A DNA stretch of 64,000 nt from Methylomonas rhizoryzae (GTDB lineage: Bacteria; Pseudomonadota; Gammaproteobacteria; Methylococcales; Methylomonadaceae). The notes under the pieces are model-generated. The model worked only from the letters and a program-made list of their open reading frames with translations, searched no databases and was not told where the DNA came from. The translations under genes were made by a program, and so were the position numbers. Of the stretch, positions 32,930-41,200 are shown piece by piece; position 1 is the first letter of the stretch, and each line of letters starts with the position of its first letter. The stretch covers positions 3,100,001 through 3,164,000 of the forward strand of contig NZ_CP043929.1 in the NCBI RefSeq assembly GCF_008632455.1, given 5' to 3'.

Positions 32930-33061
32930 CTTCGCATCCTCGCTGTGGTTGATGGTTAATCTATCATAGCCGAGATTGCTAATCGGGTGAATTTCGAACC
33001 GGCATTACAAGCAGGGATTCGATTACAATGAAACGCGATTAACCCTGCATTTTATAGCCGT

Positions 33062-33268
33062 ATGAATGAGAATCGCGTTATCGAGTTGGAAATCAAGCTA
33101 GCCTATCAGGAAGACTTGCTTCAAACCCTGAACCAGGCGGTTGCCGAACAGCAAAAACAAATCGGCAAGCTGGAAGAAACCTGCAAACTGTTACACGAAA
33201 AAATCAAAAGCCTGGCGCAGGCCGACCGCCTGCCTAATCAGGCGGACGAGCGCCCGCCGCATTATTAG
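33062..33268 (+). CDS. slyX: SlyX family protein
   Basis: A 68-aa protein that is almost entirely a coiled coil (VIELEIKLAYQEDLLQTLNQ, then QQKQIGKLEETCKLLHEKIK) ending in the family's 'P.....ERPPHY' tail (ADERPPHY). The function of SlyX is not known. It has its own short promoter region: a TACAAT at 33024-33029 is a candidate -10 box. It stands alone and is divergent from the DUF6763-like gene. Confidence 0.9.
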   Translation: MNENRVIELEIKLAYQEDLLQTLNQAVAEQQKQIGKLEETCKLLHEKIKSLAQADRLPNQADERPPHY

Positions 33269-33348
33269 TCTTAAGATTAACCCATGAGGCCTACTCGGCA
33301 CGGCCACTGCCGACATTGGAACCATGAAAGGTCCCCCCCCTAACCCGG

Positions 33349-34005
33349 TCAAATCCAGTCGCTCTGCGATTCATCAGCGTCGAAGTCGCTATCGCTAGCG
33401 TCGTCGATTAAGAATTGGCTATCTTCTTCTTGGGCAAATTGATCGGAATCCCCGTAATAATTGTTGACCACGGTTTGCTCCGGCGTACCCCCGCCACCCC
33501 AGTGATTTTCTTGCCCCCAAGCCGCGCCGGTATTGTGGTGACCCAGCAAGTTTTCTATGCCTTGGAACAAGAACGATCCGGCCACGACGCCCGCGGCGGT
33601 AGTAGCGACACTGCCGAGAAAACTGGAGCCTAAGCCTCCGGCTTGCGGAGCGGCATAACGACCTAGGTTATTCGAGCCACCGGACTGCTGAGGCATTTGA
33701 TAAGCGGCCGCCCCTGGAACTCCGCCGCCCGCAGGCGCTGCCCAAGGATCGTTATTCAAAAAGCCTGAGCCTCCGGGTTGGTGGCGTTGTTGGATCTGTT
33801 GCTGCAATTCGGCGATTTGCGCTTGTGCGGCGTGCAATGCGTGATCTTGCAACAAGCAGCGTTGGACTAACAAATAGGCGGAGTCCGGCTGCTTGGCCAA
33901 CGCTTCATTAATTAAACGCTCCGCTTCGTCATCCTTACCGGCTGTCTTGACGGCGGTCAATTGCTGCAAAAAAGCATTGAGTTGTTCACGTTCGCTGACA
34001 TTCAT
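33349..34005 (-). CDS. DUF2076 domain protein
   Basis: A 218-aa protein with the DUF2076 layout: an N-terminal helical part (SEREQLNAFLQQLTAVKTAG; AERLINEALAKQPDSAYLLV), a coiled coil (AAQAQIAELQQQIQQRH), a Pro/Gly/Asn/Gln-rich linker, a Gly/Ala hydrophobic patch (SFLGSVATTAAGVVAGSFLF, about 128-147) and a very acidic tail. Members are described as periplasmic or membrane-associated ligand-binding sensor-like proteins, without a proven role. It ends the two-gene minus-strand group with the PepSY-like gene upstream (26 bp). Confidence 0.85.
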   Translation of the reverse strand: MNVSEREQLNAFLQQLTAVKTAGKDDEAERLINEALAKQPDSAYLLVQRCLLQDHALHAAQAQIAELQQQIQQRHQPGGSGFLNNDPWAAPAGGGVPGAAAYQMPQQSGGSNNLGRYAAPQAGGLGSSFLGSVATTAAGVVAGSFLFQGIENLLGHHNTGAAWGQENHWGGGGTPEQTVVNNYYGDSDQFAQEEDSQFLIDDASDSDFDADESQSDWI

Positions 34006-34031
34006 AAAATAATCCTCAAATTCGTGCTAAA

Positions 34032-34502
34032 TCAATCGGTTTGGCGTTTGTCCAGCAAAATGCCTTTATCGTTCAGAGCCACGCGCCAATTGACTCCATT
34101 AGCGCGCAAATACACTTCGTACTCTTGTCCGGCCCCGTTAGGATTTCCGATGAGCTCAGCGTGTTGTAGTTCAAATTCCGGAAACGCTTGCTTCAACGCA
34201 GCCATGGCCTCCGGCGAGACCTCTCCTAAGTTTGCCACTTTGTATTCGTTGGTTACTAAATGTCCTTTGGCATTGAAAAGTTCTAAAATTTCAACGCCTT
34301 CTTGGTCTTTAAAGCTCACTTCCAACAATGGTTGACCGAAATGCGTTTCGTTAATCCCGCGCAAATTACCGGCTCCGGGATGACGTTTCATGATGTTTGC
34401 AACGACATTGTCCGGTACGGTTATGCTTGGCGGTTCGGCATAAACGGTTACTGCGGCCGCACTGAACGCGGCAGCCAACGATAAATAAATCAGGTGGCGC
34501 AT
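34032..34502 (-). CDS. Exported PepSY-like protein
   Basis: About 156 aa with a clear signal peptide (MRHLIYLSLAAAFSAAAVTVYA). The mature part has a PepSY/BLIP-like layout: two repeats of strand-rich sequence, 'VLEVSFKDQEGVEILELFNA'-like and 'YEVYLRANGVNWRVALNDKG', separated by a helix (SPEAMAALKQAFPEFEL). Proteins of this type are small periplasmic inhibitors or sensors. ATG 34502 is chosen because it starts the signal peptide; an upstream in-frame start at 34532 is less likely. It is followed by the DUF2076 gene on the same strand. Confidence 0.75.
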   Translation of the reverse strand: MRHLIYLSLAAAFSAAAVTVYAEPPSITVPDNVVANIMKRHPGAGNLRGINETHFGQPLLEVSFKDQEGVEILELFNAKGHLVTNEYKVANLGEVSPEAMAALKQAFPEFELQHAELIGNPNGAGQEYEVYLRANGVNWRVALNDKGILLDKRQTD

Positions 34503-34826
34503 GGTGTCCTCGTTATTGTTATAAGTTGTCAAGAATCAAACTCCCCCGCTCTGACCGGACCGATAGAAGTTTTGTTCAACGCCTCTCGGTATCGGACCTT
34601 TAGATGCCGGCGATCAATTCGATAGCAGTGTCGTTGATGCGGGCGTTCGAAAAAAGCGGCGGGCGGATGAGTCCATCGGCCACGCCGATTTCAATTCAAT
34701 GTGCGAACGCAAACATTCAGTACGGTAGGCGCATTGTAGCGACGATGATCACTCAAACCGTTCGCTCTTAAATTCATTAACAACGCCCGCCAAGAACAAG
34801 GGCGAAACAACAGCCCGGCCCTATCC
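34503..34826. other. 324-bp spacer without a gene
   Basis: Lies between the iscA stop and the start of the PepSY-like gene. A minus-strand frame from 34927 to 34691 overlaps iscA out of frame and is not credible. The stretch probably holds the iscA terminator and the promoter of the PepSY gene. A short stem (CCGATA ... TATCGG) occurs near 34559-34593; nothing else stands out. Confidence 0.4.
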
Positions 34827-35150
34827 TTAAACACTAAAGCTTTCGCCGCAACCGCAAGTAGCTTTAACATTGGGATTGTTAAATTTAAAGACTTCGTTAA
34901 ACCCTTCCCTGGCATAATCCAGTTCAATTCCGTCCAATTTATCCAAATCGTCCGACTTTACTAACACCTTCACGTCGAATTGTTCGAAAACCACCTCGTC
35001 GCCGGCTTGCTCGTCCGCATAGTCCAGCACGTAAGCATACCCGGAACAACCGGCGGTTTTCACCCCCAGGCGCAGACCTAAGCCTGAACCACGCTTTTGC
35101 AATTGTTTTTGAATTTGGCGTGCAGCGCGTTCGGTTACGTTGATTGTCAT
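34827..35150 (-). CDS. iscA: Iron-sulfur cluster assembly/carrier protein (A-type)
   Basis: A 107-aa A-type Fe-S carrier. The three conserved cysteines are present: Cys35 in VKTAGCSGYAYVLDYAD, and Cys99 and Cys101 in ATCGCGESFSV. The length and 'GLRLGVKTAGCSGYAY' fit IscA rather than ErpA or SufA, but these are hard to separate by eye. It is the last gene of the iscR-desulfurase-iscA operon, 9 bp after the desulfurase stop. It delivers clusters from a scaffold to target proteins, but no scaffold gene (iscU) is present beside it. Confidence 0.92.
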   Translation of the reverse strand: MTINVTERAARQIQKQLQKRGSGLGLRLGVKTAGCSGYAYVLDYADEQAGDEVVFEQFDVKVLVKSDDLDKLDGIELDYAREGFNEVFKFNNPNVKATCGCGESFSV

Positions 35151-35159
35151 ACTATTCTC

Positions 35160-36263
35160 CTATTTTTCCAGCAAGGCTTTAAGCGCATTAACAAAATTAT
35201 CTACATCGTTTTCCGAATTATCCTTCCCCAGACTCACCCGAATAGCCGATTTCGCTAAATCGGCGGACAGACCCATCGCCGCCAGCACAGGACTCACCGC
35301 ATCGGAACCGGCCGCGCAAGCCGAGCCGCTGGAAACGGCTATGCCTTGTTTATCCAAACGCATCAGCAACATTTCACCGTTGACGCCTTGCACACCGAAC
35401 TGCACGGTATTCGGCAAACGCTCTACCGCTTCGGCAAAGATGGTTAACCCGGGAATACGGCTGAGTTGTCGCTCCAACCTTAGGCGTAAGTGCTTGGCTA
35501 AGTCCATTCTGTGTTGCAATTCCAGCTTGGTCAATTCCGCGGCTTTGCCGAAACCGACGATAGCGGCGACATTTTCGGTCCCCGCCCTTAATCCGGCTTC
35601 CTGATCACCACCGAACAGCAGCGGCTGCAATTCGGTATCCATGGCCCTTACCAGCGCGCCGCAACCCTTGGGACCATAGATTTTATGACTGGACAAAGAC
35701 ATCAAACTCACCCCCAGCTGCCGAAAACTCACCGGTATTTTCCCCAAAGCCTGCACCGCATCCGTATGCACAATGACCGCTTTTTCCACCGCCGCTGCCG
35801 CCAAAAACCGGACCGGCTGAATGGCACCGGTCTCATTATTGGCCAGCATCAAAGACACAAAGTCCCCGGGCTTTAACGGCAGATCGGCAATCGTCGCTTC
35901 GGCTACCAAGCCCGAACGGCCGACAGGAATTTGGCCTATCTGCGGATAGTGCGCGCGATTGCCGCTAGCATTGTCCGATACGGAAGGGTGTTCGATGGCC
36001 GACAGCCAAACCGCTCGCCCTCTGGCAAACGCCAACGCTTGCGTATTCGCTTCGGTACCGCCGCTGGTAAAAGTGATTTGGTTCGGGCTTGCATCGATTA
36101 ATGCAGCCACTTGTTCTCGAGCGGTGTCGACCGCGCTACGTGCTATCCGCCCGAACCTATACAGACTGGAAGGGTTGCCGTAAAAACGCTGCAAATACGG
36201 CAACATTGCTTCGACTACCCGCTCATCGACCGGAGTAGTAGCATTATGATCCAGATAAATCAT
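35160..36263 (-). CDS. iscS: Cysteine desulfurase (IscS/NifS family)
   Basis: PLP enzyme that takes sulfur from cysteine for Fe-S clusters and tRNA thiolation. The 367-aa protein is shorter than IscS (about 404) and closer in length to NifS-like forms. Signatures: YLDHNATTPVDERVVEAMLP at the N-terminus, FTSGGTEANTQALAFARG, ML ANNETGAIQP in the middle, PLP Lys194 in SLSSHKIYGPKGCGALV, and catalytic Cys316 in AVSSGSACAAGSDAVSPVLA. The start codon overlaps the stop of iscR (ATGA-type junction at 36263). The lack of the C-terminal IscU-docking extension of IscS fits the absence of iscU. Naming it iscS is by position in the operon. Confidence 0.9.
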   Translation of the reverse strand: MIYLDHNATTPVDERVVEAMLPYLQRFYGNPSSLYRFGRIARSAVDTAREQVAALIDASPNQITFTSGGTEANTQALAFARGRAVWLSAIEHPSVSDNASGNRAHYPQIGQIPVGRSGLVAEATIADLPLKPGDFVSLMLANNETGAIQPVRFLAAAAVEKAVIVHTDAVQALGKIPVSFRQLGVSLMSLSSHKIYGPKGCGALVRAMDTELQPLLFGGDQEAGLRAGTENVAAIVGFGKAAELTKLELQHRMDLAKHLRLRLERQLSRIPGLTIFAEAVERLPNTVQFGVQGVNGEMLLMRLDKQGIAVSSGSACAAGSDAVSPVLAAMGLSADLAKSAIRVSLGKDNSENDVDNFVNALKALLEK

Positions 36264-36748
36264 TACGCCATTCTGCGTTCCTTAATCGTTTGGATATCCA
36301 CCACTTGCTCGACTTGCTTGCTTTGCCGCTTAGCCACTTCGCTAACGGCTTCCCGTTCAAGCAACTGACCTAAGGAAATCTGTTTCAGATACGCGCGGAT
36401 CTGATCGCTCAATCCCATCCATAAATCATGGGTAATACAAGGTTGATCGTTATGACAATTGGCTTTTCCGCCGCATTTGGTCGAATCAACCGGCTCGTCC
36501 ACGGCTTCGATGATATCCGCCACGTTGATTTCGTAGGCGCCTCGGCTCAGCGTATAACCGCCTCCCGGACCTCTAACGCCTTTAACCATACCGGCTTTGC
36601 GCAAGCGGGCGAATAATTGTTCCAGATAAGACAGCGAGATGGTTTGCCGAGTCGCGATATCGGTCAAGGTCACCGGATTTTTCTGGCTATGGTACGCAAG
36701 ATCAAGCATCGCCGTAACCGCATAGCGTCCTTTAGTCGTGAGTCGCAT
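36263..36748 (-). CDS. iscR: IscR, Rrf2-family Fe-S regulator
   Basis: A 161-aa Rrf2 regulator with an N-terminal winged helix (MRLTTKGRYAVTAMLDLAYH, then ISLSYLEQLFARLRKAGMVK) and the Fe-S binding set Cys92, Cys98, Cys104 and His107 at the same positions as in E. coli IscR. With a [2Fe-2S] cluster it represses isc genes. Its own promoter (36787-36815) carries a type 1 IscR site, so autorepression is expected. It heads an operon with a desulfurase and iscA. Confidence 0.95.
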   Translation of the reverse strand: MRLTTKGRYAVTAMLDLAYHSQKNPVTLTDIATRQTISLSYLEQLFARLRKAGMVKGVRGPGGGYTLSRGAYEINVADIIEAVDEPVDSTKCGGKANCHNDQPCITHDLWMGLSDQIRAYLKQISLGQLLEREAVSEVAKRQSKQVEQVVDIQTIKERRMA

Positions 36749-36786
36749 AGAGCCCCCCTTAGATTAAGCCCATTGAATGTGAGGGC

Positions 36787-36819
36787 AATATAAATAAACC
36801 CAGTAAATCAGTCAAGTAT
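36787..36819 (-). promoter_or_regulatory. iscR promoter with overlapping type 1 IscR site
   Basis: Minus strand: -35 TTGACT (36810-36815), 17-bp spacer, -10 TATATT (36787-36792). The sequence ATACTTGACTGATTTACTGG read from 36819 covers the -35 box. Its first half-site (ATACTTGACT) fits the type 1 IscR consensus ATASYYGACT; the second is degenerate. Binding here would block RNA polymerase, as at E. coli iscR. Confidence 0.7.
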
Positions 36820-36834
36820 TCACCGCAGGATAAG

Positions 36835-37587
36835 TTAATCTTTGTCTTTGATCTGACAATCATTTAGTGCCGGTATTTTCTGTTCCCCGCACGAAATGCC
36901 CGCTTCGCTCAAAGCAGCACACATCATCTCGATTTGTTTGTCCATTTGATGGATGTGATCCAACATCAAGTTGATCGCATTGGCTACCGGATCAGGCATA
37001 TCCTTGGCGGTCCCATAGGCGTCGAAACCGATTTTCTGCGCTATGGCATCACGTCTGGCTTGGTCTTGCTTGGCTTTAGGGTCGATGATATGCGCGGGAA
37101 TTCCGACCACGGTCACCCCATCCGGCACCGACTTGACCACAACCGAATTGGATCCGACTCTAGCGCCTTCGCCTATATCGATAGGCCCTAACACCTTAGC
37201 ACCGGCTCCGATCACTACGCCGTTTTTTAGGGTTGGATGGCGCTTACCCTTGTTCCAACTAGTCCCGCCAAGGGTAACGCCGTGATACAGAGTACAGTCG
37301 TCGCCGATCACCGCCGTTTCTCCTATCACCACTCCCATACCGTGATCGATAAAAAAACGCCTACCGATCAGCGCGCCGGGGTGAATTTCTATGCCGGTCA
37401 ACCAACGCGACAAAAAAGACAGATAACGGGCCGGCCAGCGCAATCCGCGCTGCCACAACCAATGGCTGCCGCGGTGCAATAACAACGCATGGAACCCGGG
37501 ATAAGTAGTAATGACTTCGAAAACCGATTGCGCAGCCGGATCACGCGCAAACACGCACTGAACATCCTCTTTAAGACGACTCAACAT
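36835..37587 (-). CDS. cysE: Serine O-acetyltransferase
   Basis: Acetylates serine for cysteine synthesis, and so feeds the desulfurase downstream. The 250-aa protein has an N-terminal helical domain (LKEDVQCVFARDPAAQSVFE) and a left-handed beta-helix of hexapeptide repeats (GVVIGETAVIGDDCTLYHGV, VVIGAGAKVLGPIDIGEGAR), with the catalytic His in 'FFIDHGMGVVIG'. The C-terminal part (about 175-250) is longer than in the short CysE forms. It lies 6 bp after trmJ and 86 bp before iscR; trmJ-cysE-iscR is the order seen in Pseudomonas and relatives. Confidence 0.95.
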   Translation of the reverse strand: MLSRLKEDVQCVFARDPAAQSVFEVITTYPGFHALLLHRGSHWLWQRGLRWPARYLSFLSRWLTGIEIHPGALIGRRFFIDHGMGVVIGETAVIGDDCTLYHGVTLGGTSWNKGKRHPTLKNGVVIGAGAKVLGPIDIGEGARVGSNSVVVKSVPDGVTVVGIPAHIIDPKAKQDQARRDAIAQKIGFDAYGTAKDMPDPVANAINLMLDHIHQMDKQIEMMCAALSEAGISCGEQKIPALNDCQIKDKD

Positions 37588-37593
37588 AAACGG

Positions 37594-38355
37594 TTATTTC
37601 AAATTGTGATTTTGAGAAAAGCGCAAAATTCCGCGCAAAATATCCAATTCCTTGGCATCGAGCTGCGCCCGGTTGAACACTCGCCGCAAGCGGCGCATCA
37701 TGCTTGTCGAGCGATCGGCCTGCAAAAAGCCTATATCGATCATGGTTTGCTGCAAATGCCGATAAAACCCTTCCATCTGCTCGGCGGACGCCAAGGGCTG
37801 CTCTCCTCTGTCCCCGATTGAACTAACGGTTTCTCTACCTGACGCCACAAACAATTCATAACAAACCACCTGCACCGCGGCGGCTAAGTTCAACGAACTG
37901 AAATTCGGATTGCAAGGGATACGCAGTAAAAATTGGCATAAATCCAATTCGTGATTTTTCAATCCGTTATTTTCCCTGCCGAACACCAAGGCAATATTGC
38001 ATTCATTCGTTCCTACCCAACGTTCCGCGCATTCACGGGCTGTCACACTCGGCCAGCTAATGGTTCTATCACGCGCACTGGCGCCTAAGACGATTTCGCA
38101 GTCGGCGACAGCGTCGGCTAGACAAGAATAAATTCGGGCGTTTCTCAATACGTCGTCGGCACCGGCAGCACGTGCCGTCGCATCGGCGTGCGGAAACGTT
38201 TTGGGATTCACCAAGCGCAGTTGCCCCACGCCCATATTCTTCATGGCGCGGGCGACCGCACCGATATTGCCGGGATGCGAGGTTTCCACCAAAACGACTT
38301 TGAATCCACTTAACAAAGGACCCACCGATTCATAAAAAGCCGTCGATTTTAGCAA
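37594..38355 (-). CDS. trmJ: tRNA (cytidine/uridine-2'-O-)methyltransferase TrmJ
   Basis: SPOUT-fold enzyme that 2'-O-methylates position 32 of several tRNAs; 253 aa. N-terminal 'VVLVETSHPGNIGAVARAMK' and 'GVGQLRLVNPKTFPHADATA' are characteristic. The knotted SAM-site has 'IALVFGRENNGLKNHELDLC' (about residues 120-139) and 'IPCNPNFSSLNLAAAVQVVC'. The C-terminal extension is dimer-associated. It is divergent from suhB across 45 bp, the usual arrangement in gammaproteobacteria. Confidence 0.95.
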   Translation of the reverse strand: MLKSTAFYESVGPLLSGFKVVLVETSHPGNIGAVARAMKNMGVGQLRLVNPKTFPHADATARAAGADDVLRNARIYSCLADAVADCEIVLGASARDRTISWPSVTARECAERWVGTNECNIALVFGRENNGLKNHELDLCQFLLRIPCNPNFSSLNLAAAVQVVCYELFVASGRETVSSIGDRGEQPLASAEQMEGFYRHLQQTMIDIGFLQADRSTSMMRRLRRVFNRAQLDAKELDILRGILRFSQNHNLK

Positions 38356-38400
38356 AAGATTTGCTATTCTATTTAGGATTTACCAGCCACTCCTGCCGTT

Positions 38401-39195
38401 ATGCATCCAATGCTCAACATTGCCGTCCGCGCAGCTCGTAGCGCCGGCGACATCATTCAACGATCTTCCTATCACATCGAAAAACTGACGATAGACCAAA
38501 AAAGCCGCAACGATTACGCATCGGAAGTCGACCGCTCCGCCGAACAGGAAATCATCAAGGTATTGCGCGCGGCTTTTCCCGATCACGCCATACTGGCGGA
38601 AGAAAGTGGCGCGCACTCCGGCAACGATTATACTTGGGTGATAGACCCGCTGGACGGCACCACCAACTTCCTGCACGGCTTTCCGCAATATGCGGTGTCG
38701 ATTGCTTTGAAACATAAAAACAAGTTGGAAATCGGCGTCATCTACGACCCGATCCGCGACGAGTTGTTCACTGCCGAACGCGGCGGCGGCGCCATGCTGA
38801 ACAACCGACGTATCCGGGTAACCAAACAAAACAGCATGCGCGGGGCATTAATCGGCACCGGCTTTCCATTCAAAACCATGGAGCACATAGACGCCTATCT
38901 CGGCATGTTCACCGCCATAGCCGCCGACACGGCCGGGATTCGCCGCGCCGGCGCCGCCGCGCTGGACATGGCCTACGTCGCTTGCGGACGCTTAGACGCT
39001 TATTGGGAAATCGGCGTGAAGGAATGGGACATCGCCGCAGGCGTGTTGTTGATTCATGAAGCCGGCGGTGTCGCAACCGACTTTTCCTTTAACGACAAAT
39101 ACTTGCAATCCGGCAACATCATAGTCGGCAATCCGCGCATGCATCAATTGATGTATCACGCAATCGAGCCGCACGTCACCGACAAACTAAAATAG
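38401..39195 (+). CDS. suhB: Inositol-1-monophosphatase family protein
   Basis: Mg-dependent phosphatase; in E. coli SuhB also binds RNA polymerase/NusA and supports rRNA antitermination. The 264-aa protein has the signatures 'ILAEESGAHSG' (metal Glu), 'WVIDPLDGTTNFLHGFPQYA' (Asp-Pro-x-Asp-Gly-Thr motif, about residues 79-98) and 'WEIGVKEWDIAAGVLLIHEA' (about 201-220). Length and N-terminus 'MHPMLNIAVRAARSAGDII' match SuhB. It is divergent from trmJ. A rho-independent terminator is not evident before the mtdB promoter. Confidence 0.95.
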   Translation: MHPMLNIAVRAARSAGDIIQRSSYHIEKLTIDQKSRNDYASEVDRSAEQEIIKVLRAAFPDHAILAEESGAHSGNDYTWVIDPLDGTTNFLHGFPQYAVSIALKHKNKLEIGVIYDPIRDELFTAERGGGAMLNNRRIRVTKQNSMRGALIGTGFPFKTMEHIDAYLGMFTAIAADTAGIRRAGAAALDMAYVACGRLDAYWEIGVKEWDIAAGVLLIHEAGGVATDFSFNDKYLQSGNIIVGNPRMHQLMYHAIEPHVTDKLK

Positions 39196-39230
39196 TCGGC
39201 GCAAGCCTAAACCGGCCAATTCGACGAAAA

Positions 39231-39260
39231 TTGTGACAGGCCAACCTTTTCTCTTATACT
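39231..39260 (+). promoter_or_regulatory. Candidate sigma-70 promoter of the mtdB tandem
   Basis: -35 TTGTGA (39231-39236), 18-bp spacer, -10 TATACT (39255-39260), 34 bp before the first ATG. An AGAGG Shine-Dalgarno lies just before ATG 39294. Confidence 0.5.
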
Positions 39261-39293
39261 TGTTGGTCAAAATTAAAATATTCAGAGGCAATC

Positions 39294-40202
39294 ATGGAAA
39301 AACCCTTCATCCTACACATGCTGACTACAGCCAAAAACCTTAGCCCGTTCGACGTCAACATGGCGATGGATGCCGGCTGGATCTCTGCGATTCCTTATAT
39401 CAACGTCGAACCCAGCGAAGTCAGAGGTTTGGTACAAGACGCCATTTTTTCCCGCAGTCCCAAAGGTTTGAGGCGCACCGCGATTTTCATCGGCGGCCGC
39501 GAAACCAAACAAGCGATGGACATGCTAAAGATGGCCAAAAACTCAATGGTCCCACCATTCGAAGTATCGGTATTCGCCGATCCTAGCGGTGCGTTCACAA
39601 CGGCCGCCGGCATGGTCGCAGCCGTAGAAAAAGAATTAGCGGAAAAATTCAGCACCGATTTAGCCGGCAAAAACGTACTGGCACTGGGCGGCACCGGGCC
39701 GGTGGGACAAGCGGCGGCGGTTCTGGCTGCTCAAGCGGGCGCCAATGTACGTATCATTGGGAGACAGCTGGACAAAGCACAACGCATCGCGGAACTGTGC
39801 AGCGAAGAATTCGGTGACAGTAAAATCAACATCCTTGCCGGTGTCGACTCCGATAAGCCGGAATATTTAAAAACTACCGACGTAGTATTCGCTACCGGTG
39901 CAGCCGGCATCGAATTATTGAGCGCAGAGCAAATTGCCGCAGCGCCGCAACTTAAAGTCGCTGCCGACGTCAATGCCGTTCCACCGGCCGGTATCGCCGG
40001 CTTGGATGCTTTCGACAGCGGAAAACCGCTTACCGGTTCCAAAAGCGGAGCGGTCGGCATCGGCGCATTAGCGATAGGCAACATAAAATACCAAGCACAA
40101 AGCCGTTTGCTTAAAACCATGCTGGAAAGCGATCAAGCGCTATTTTTGCATTTCGAACATGCATTCAAAGTAGCCAGGGAGTTTATCGAATCCGCCAGCT
40201 AA
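39294..40202 (+). CDS. NAD(P)-dependent methylene-H4MPT dehydrogenase, divergent MtdB paralog
   Basis: A 302-aa MtdB-family protein. N-terminus 'ILHMLTTAKNLSPFDVNMAM' and 'PYINVEPSEVRGLVQDAIFS' match MtdB, as do FIGGRETKQAMDMLKMAKNS and SVFADPSGAFTTAAGMVAAV. The Rossmann segment reads LALGGTGPVGQAAAVLAAQA (about residues 125-144), then 'RIIGRQLDKAQRIAELC'. The Arg in 'IIGRQLDKAQ', after the second beta strand, resembles the MtdA pattern and may favour NADP (inference). It differs from the following gene (about half the residues identical by eye), so the two are old paralogs. It oxidises methylene-H4MPT in formaldehyde oxidation. Confidence 0.85.
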   Translation: MEKPFILHMLTTAKNLSPFDVNMAMDAGWISAIPYINVEPSEVRGLVQDAIFSRSPKGLRRTAIFIGGRETKQAMDMLKMAKNSMVPPFEVSVFADPSGAFTTAAGMVAAVEKELAEKFSTDLAGKNVLALGGTGPVGQAAAVLAAQAGANVRIIGRQLDKAQRIAELCSEEFGDSKINILAGVDSDKPEYLKTTDVVFATGAAGIELLSAEQIAAAPQLKVAADVNAVPPAGIAGLDAFDSGKPLTGSKSGAVGIGALAIGNIKYQAQSRLLKTMLESDQALFLHFEHAFKVAREFIESAS

Positions 40203-40250
40203 CGCGCAAACCAGTGCTATTATTCGTTTAACTAACCAGGAAAATAGTAG

Positions 40251-41156
40251 ATGTCTAAACGCAGCATACTTCACATGTTTGATCCCATGCCGAACAACAG
40301 CCCGTTCGACATCAATATGGCGTTAGACGCCGGATTCGATGTGTTGATGCCCTATTCGAACGTTAAACTGGAAAACATCCAGACTCTAACCCAAGACGCG
40401 ATATTTTCCCGCAGCCCGTCCGGAACCAAAAAAACCGGCATTTTCATCGGCGGCCGCGACATCGGCATGGCAATCGACATGTTGCAAGCGACCAAGCCGG
40501 CCATGATGCCGCCGTTCCAGGTTTCGGTGTTTGCTGACCCGAGCGGCGCATTTACAACCGCGGCAGCTTTAGTGGCCTGCGTTGAAAAAGTATTGATTCA
40601 ATATCACGGTAAAACCCTGAAAGACTGCAAAGCAATGGTATTCGGCGGTACCGGTCCGGTCGGCATAGCGACAGGGGTTCTCTGTTCGTTGGAAGGCGCT
40701 GAAACGACTTTGATCGATCACCTATCGGTTGACACTGCAACGGATGCCGCCAAACAATACAACCGCCGCTTTGGTGCCAACATGACCGGTGCAGCAGCCC
40801 GTAACGACGCGGAAAAAATCCAATTGCTGGAAGGAGCCGATATCGTATTTTGTACCGCCAAAGCGGGCATACGCGTCTTGAGCGCAGCCGTGCTGGGACA
40901 AACCCAACATTTGAAAGTTGCGGGAGACGTCAACGCGGTTCCGCCGGCAGGCATCGAAGGCATCAACAGCAACGACATGGCCGTACCGTTGGTACATGCC
41001 GTACAGGCGCCAAATGCTTTAGGGGTAGGTGCACTAGCAATTGGCAATCTGAAATACCGCTTGCAACACGAGTTACTAAAATCAATGCTGGAAGTCGAAA
41101 TGCCGGTTACGATTGATTTTAGAGAAGCGTTCAGAAAAGCCCGCACCTTAGTCTGA
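40251..41156 (+). CDS. mtdB: NAD(P)-dependent methylene-H4MPT dehydrogenase
   Basis: A 301-aa protein, closest by eye to Methylorubrum MtdB: 'KRSILHMFDPMPNNSPFDIN', 'ALDAGFDVLMPYSNVKLENI', 'TQDAIFSRSPSGTKKTGIFI', 'MMPPFQVSVFADPSGAFTTA', and the Rossmann loop 'VFGGTGPVGIATGVLCSLEG'. Here the second strand is followed by 'LIDHLSVDTATD', which has an acidic residue in place of the Arg seen in the first paralog. The C-terminus 'DVNAVPPAGIEGI...LGVGALAIGNLKY' is fully conserved. AGGA precedes ATG 40251. It lies 48 bp after the first paralog; a terminator follows at 41171. MtdB is in the H4MPT-linked formaldehyde oxidation pathway. Confidence 0.9.
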   Translation: MSKRSILHMFDPMPNNSPFDINMALDAGFDVLMPYSNVKLENIQTLTQDAIFSRSPSGTKKTGIFIGGRDIGMAIDMLQATKPAMMPPFQVSVFADPSGAFTTAAALVACVEKVLIQYHGKTLKDCKAMVFGGTGPVGIATGVLCSLEGAETTLIDHLSVDTATDAAKQYNRRFGANMTGAAARNDAEKIQLLEGADIVFCTAKAGIRVLSAAVLGQTQHLKVAGDVNAVPPAGIEGINSNDMAVPLVHAVQAPNALGVGALAIGNLKYRLQHELLKSMLEVEMPVTIDFREAFRKARTLV

Positions 41157-41170
41157 CGACTACTATTAGA

Positions 41171-41200
41171 AACCCGCTGCCGGTCTGGGCAGCGGGTTTT
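41171..41200. terminator. Bidirectional rho-independent terminator
   Basis: AACCCGCTGCC (41171-41181), loop GGTCTG, GGCAGCGGGTT (41188-41198): a perfect 11-bp GC-rich stem flanked by A-rich and T-rich ends (TTTTC on the plus side, TTTC on the minus side). It ends both the mtdB tandem and the convergent regulator gene. Confidence 0.9.

Noticed and set aside
34691..34927. Minus-strand frame of 78 codons upstream of the iscA end
   Set aside because: It overlaps iscA out of frame and has no family-like sequence.
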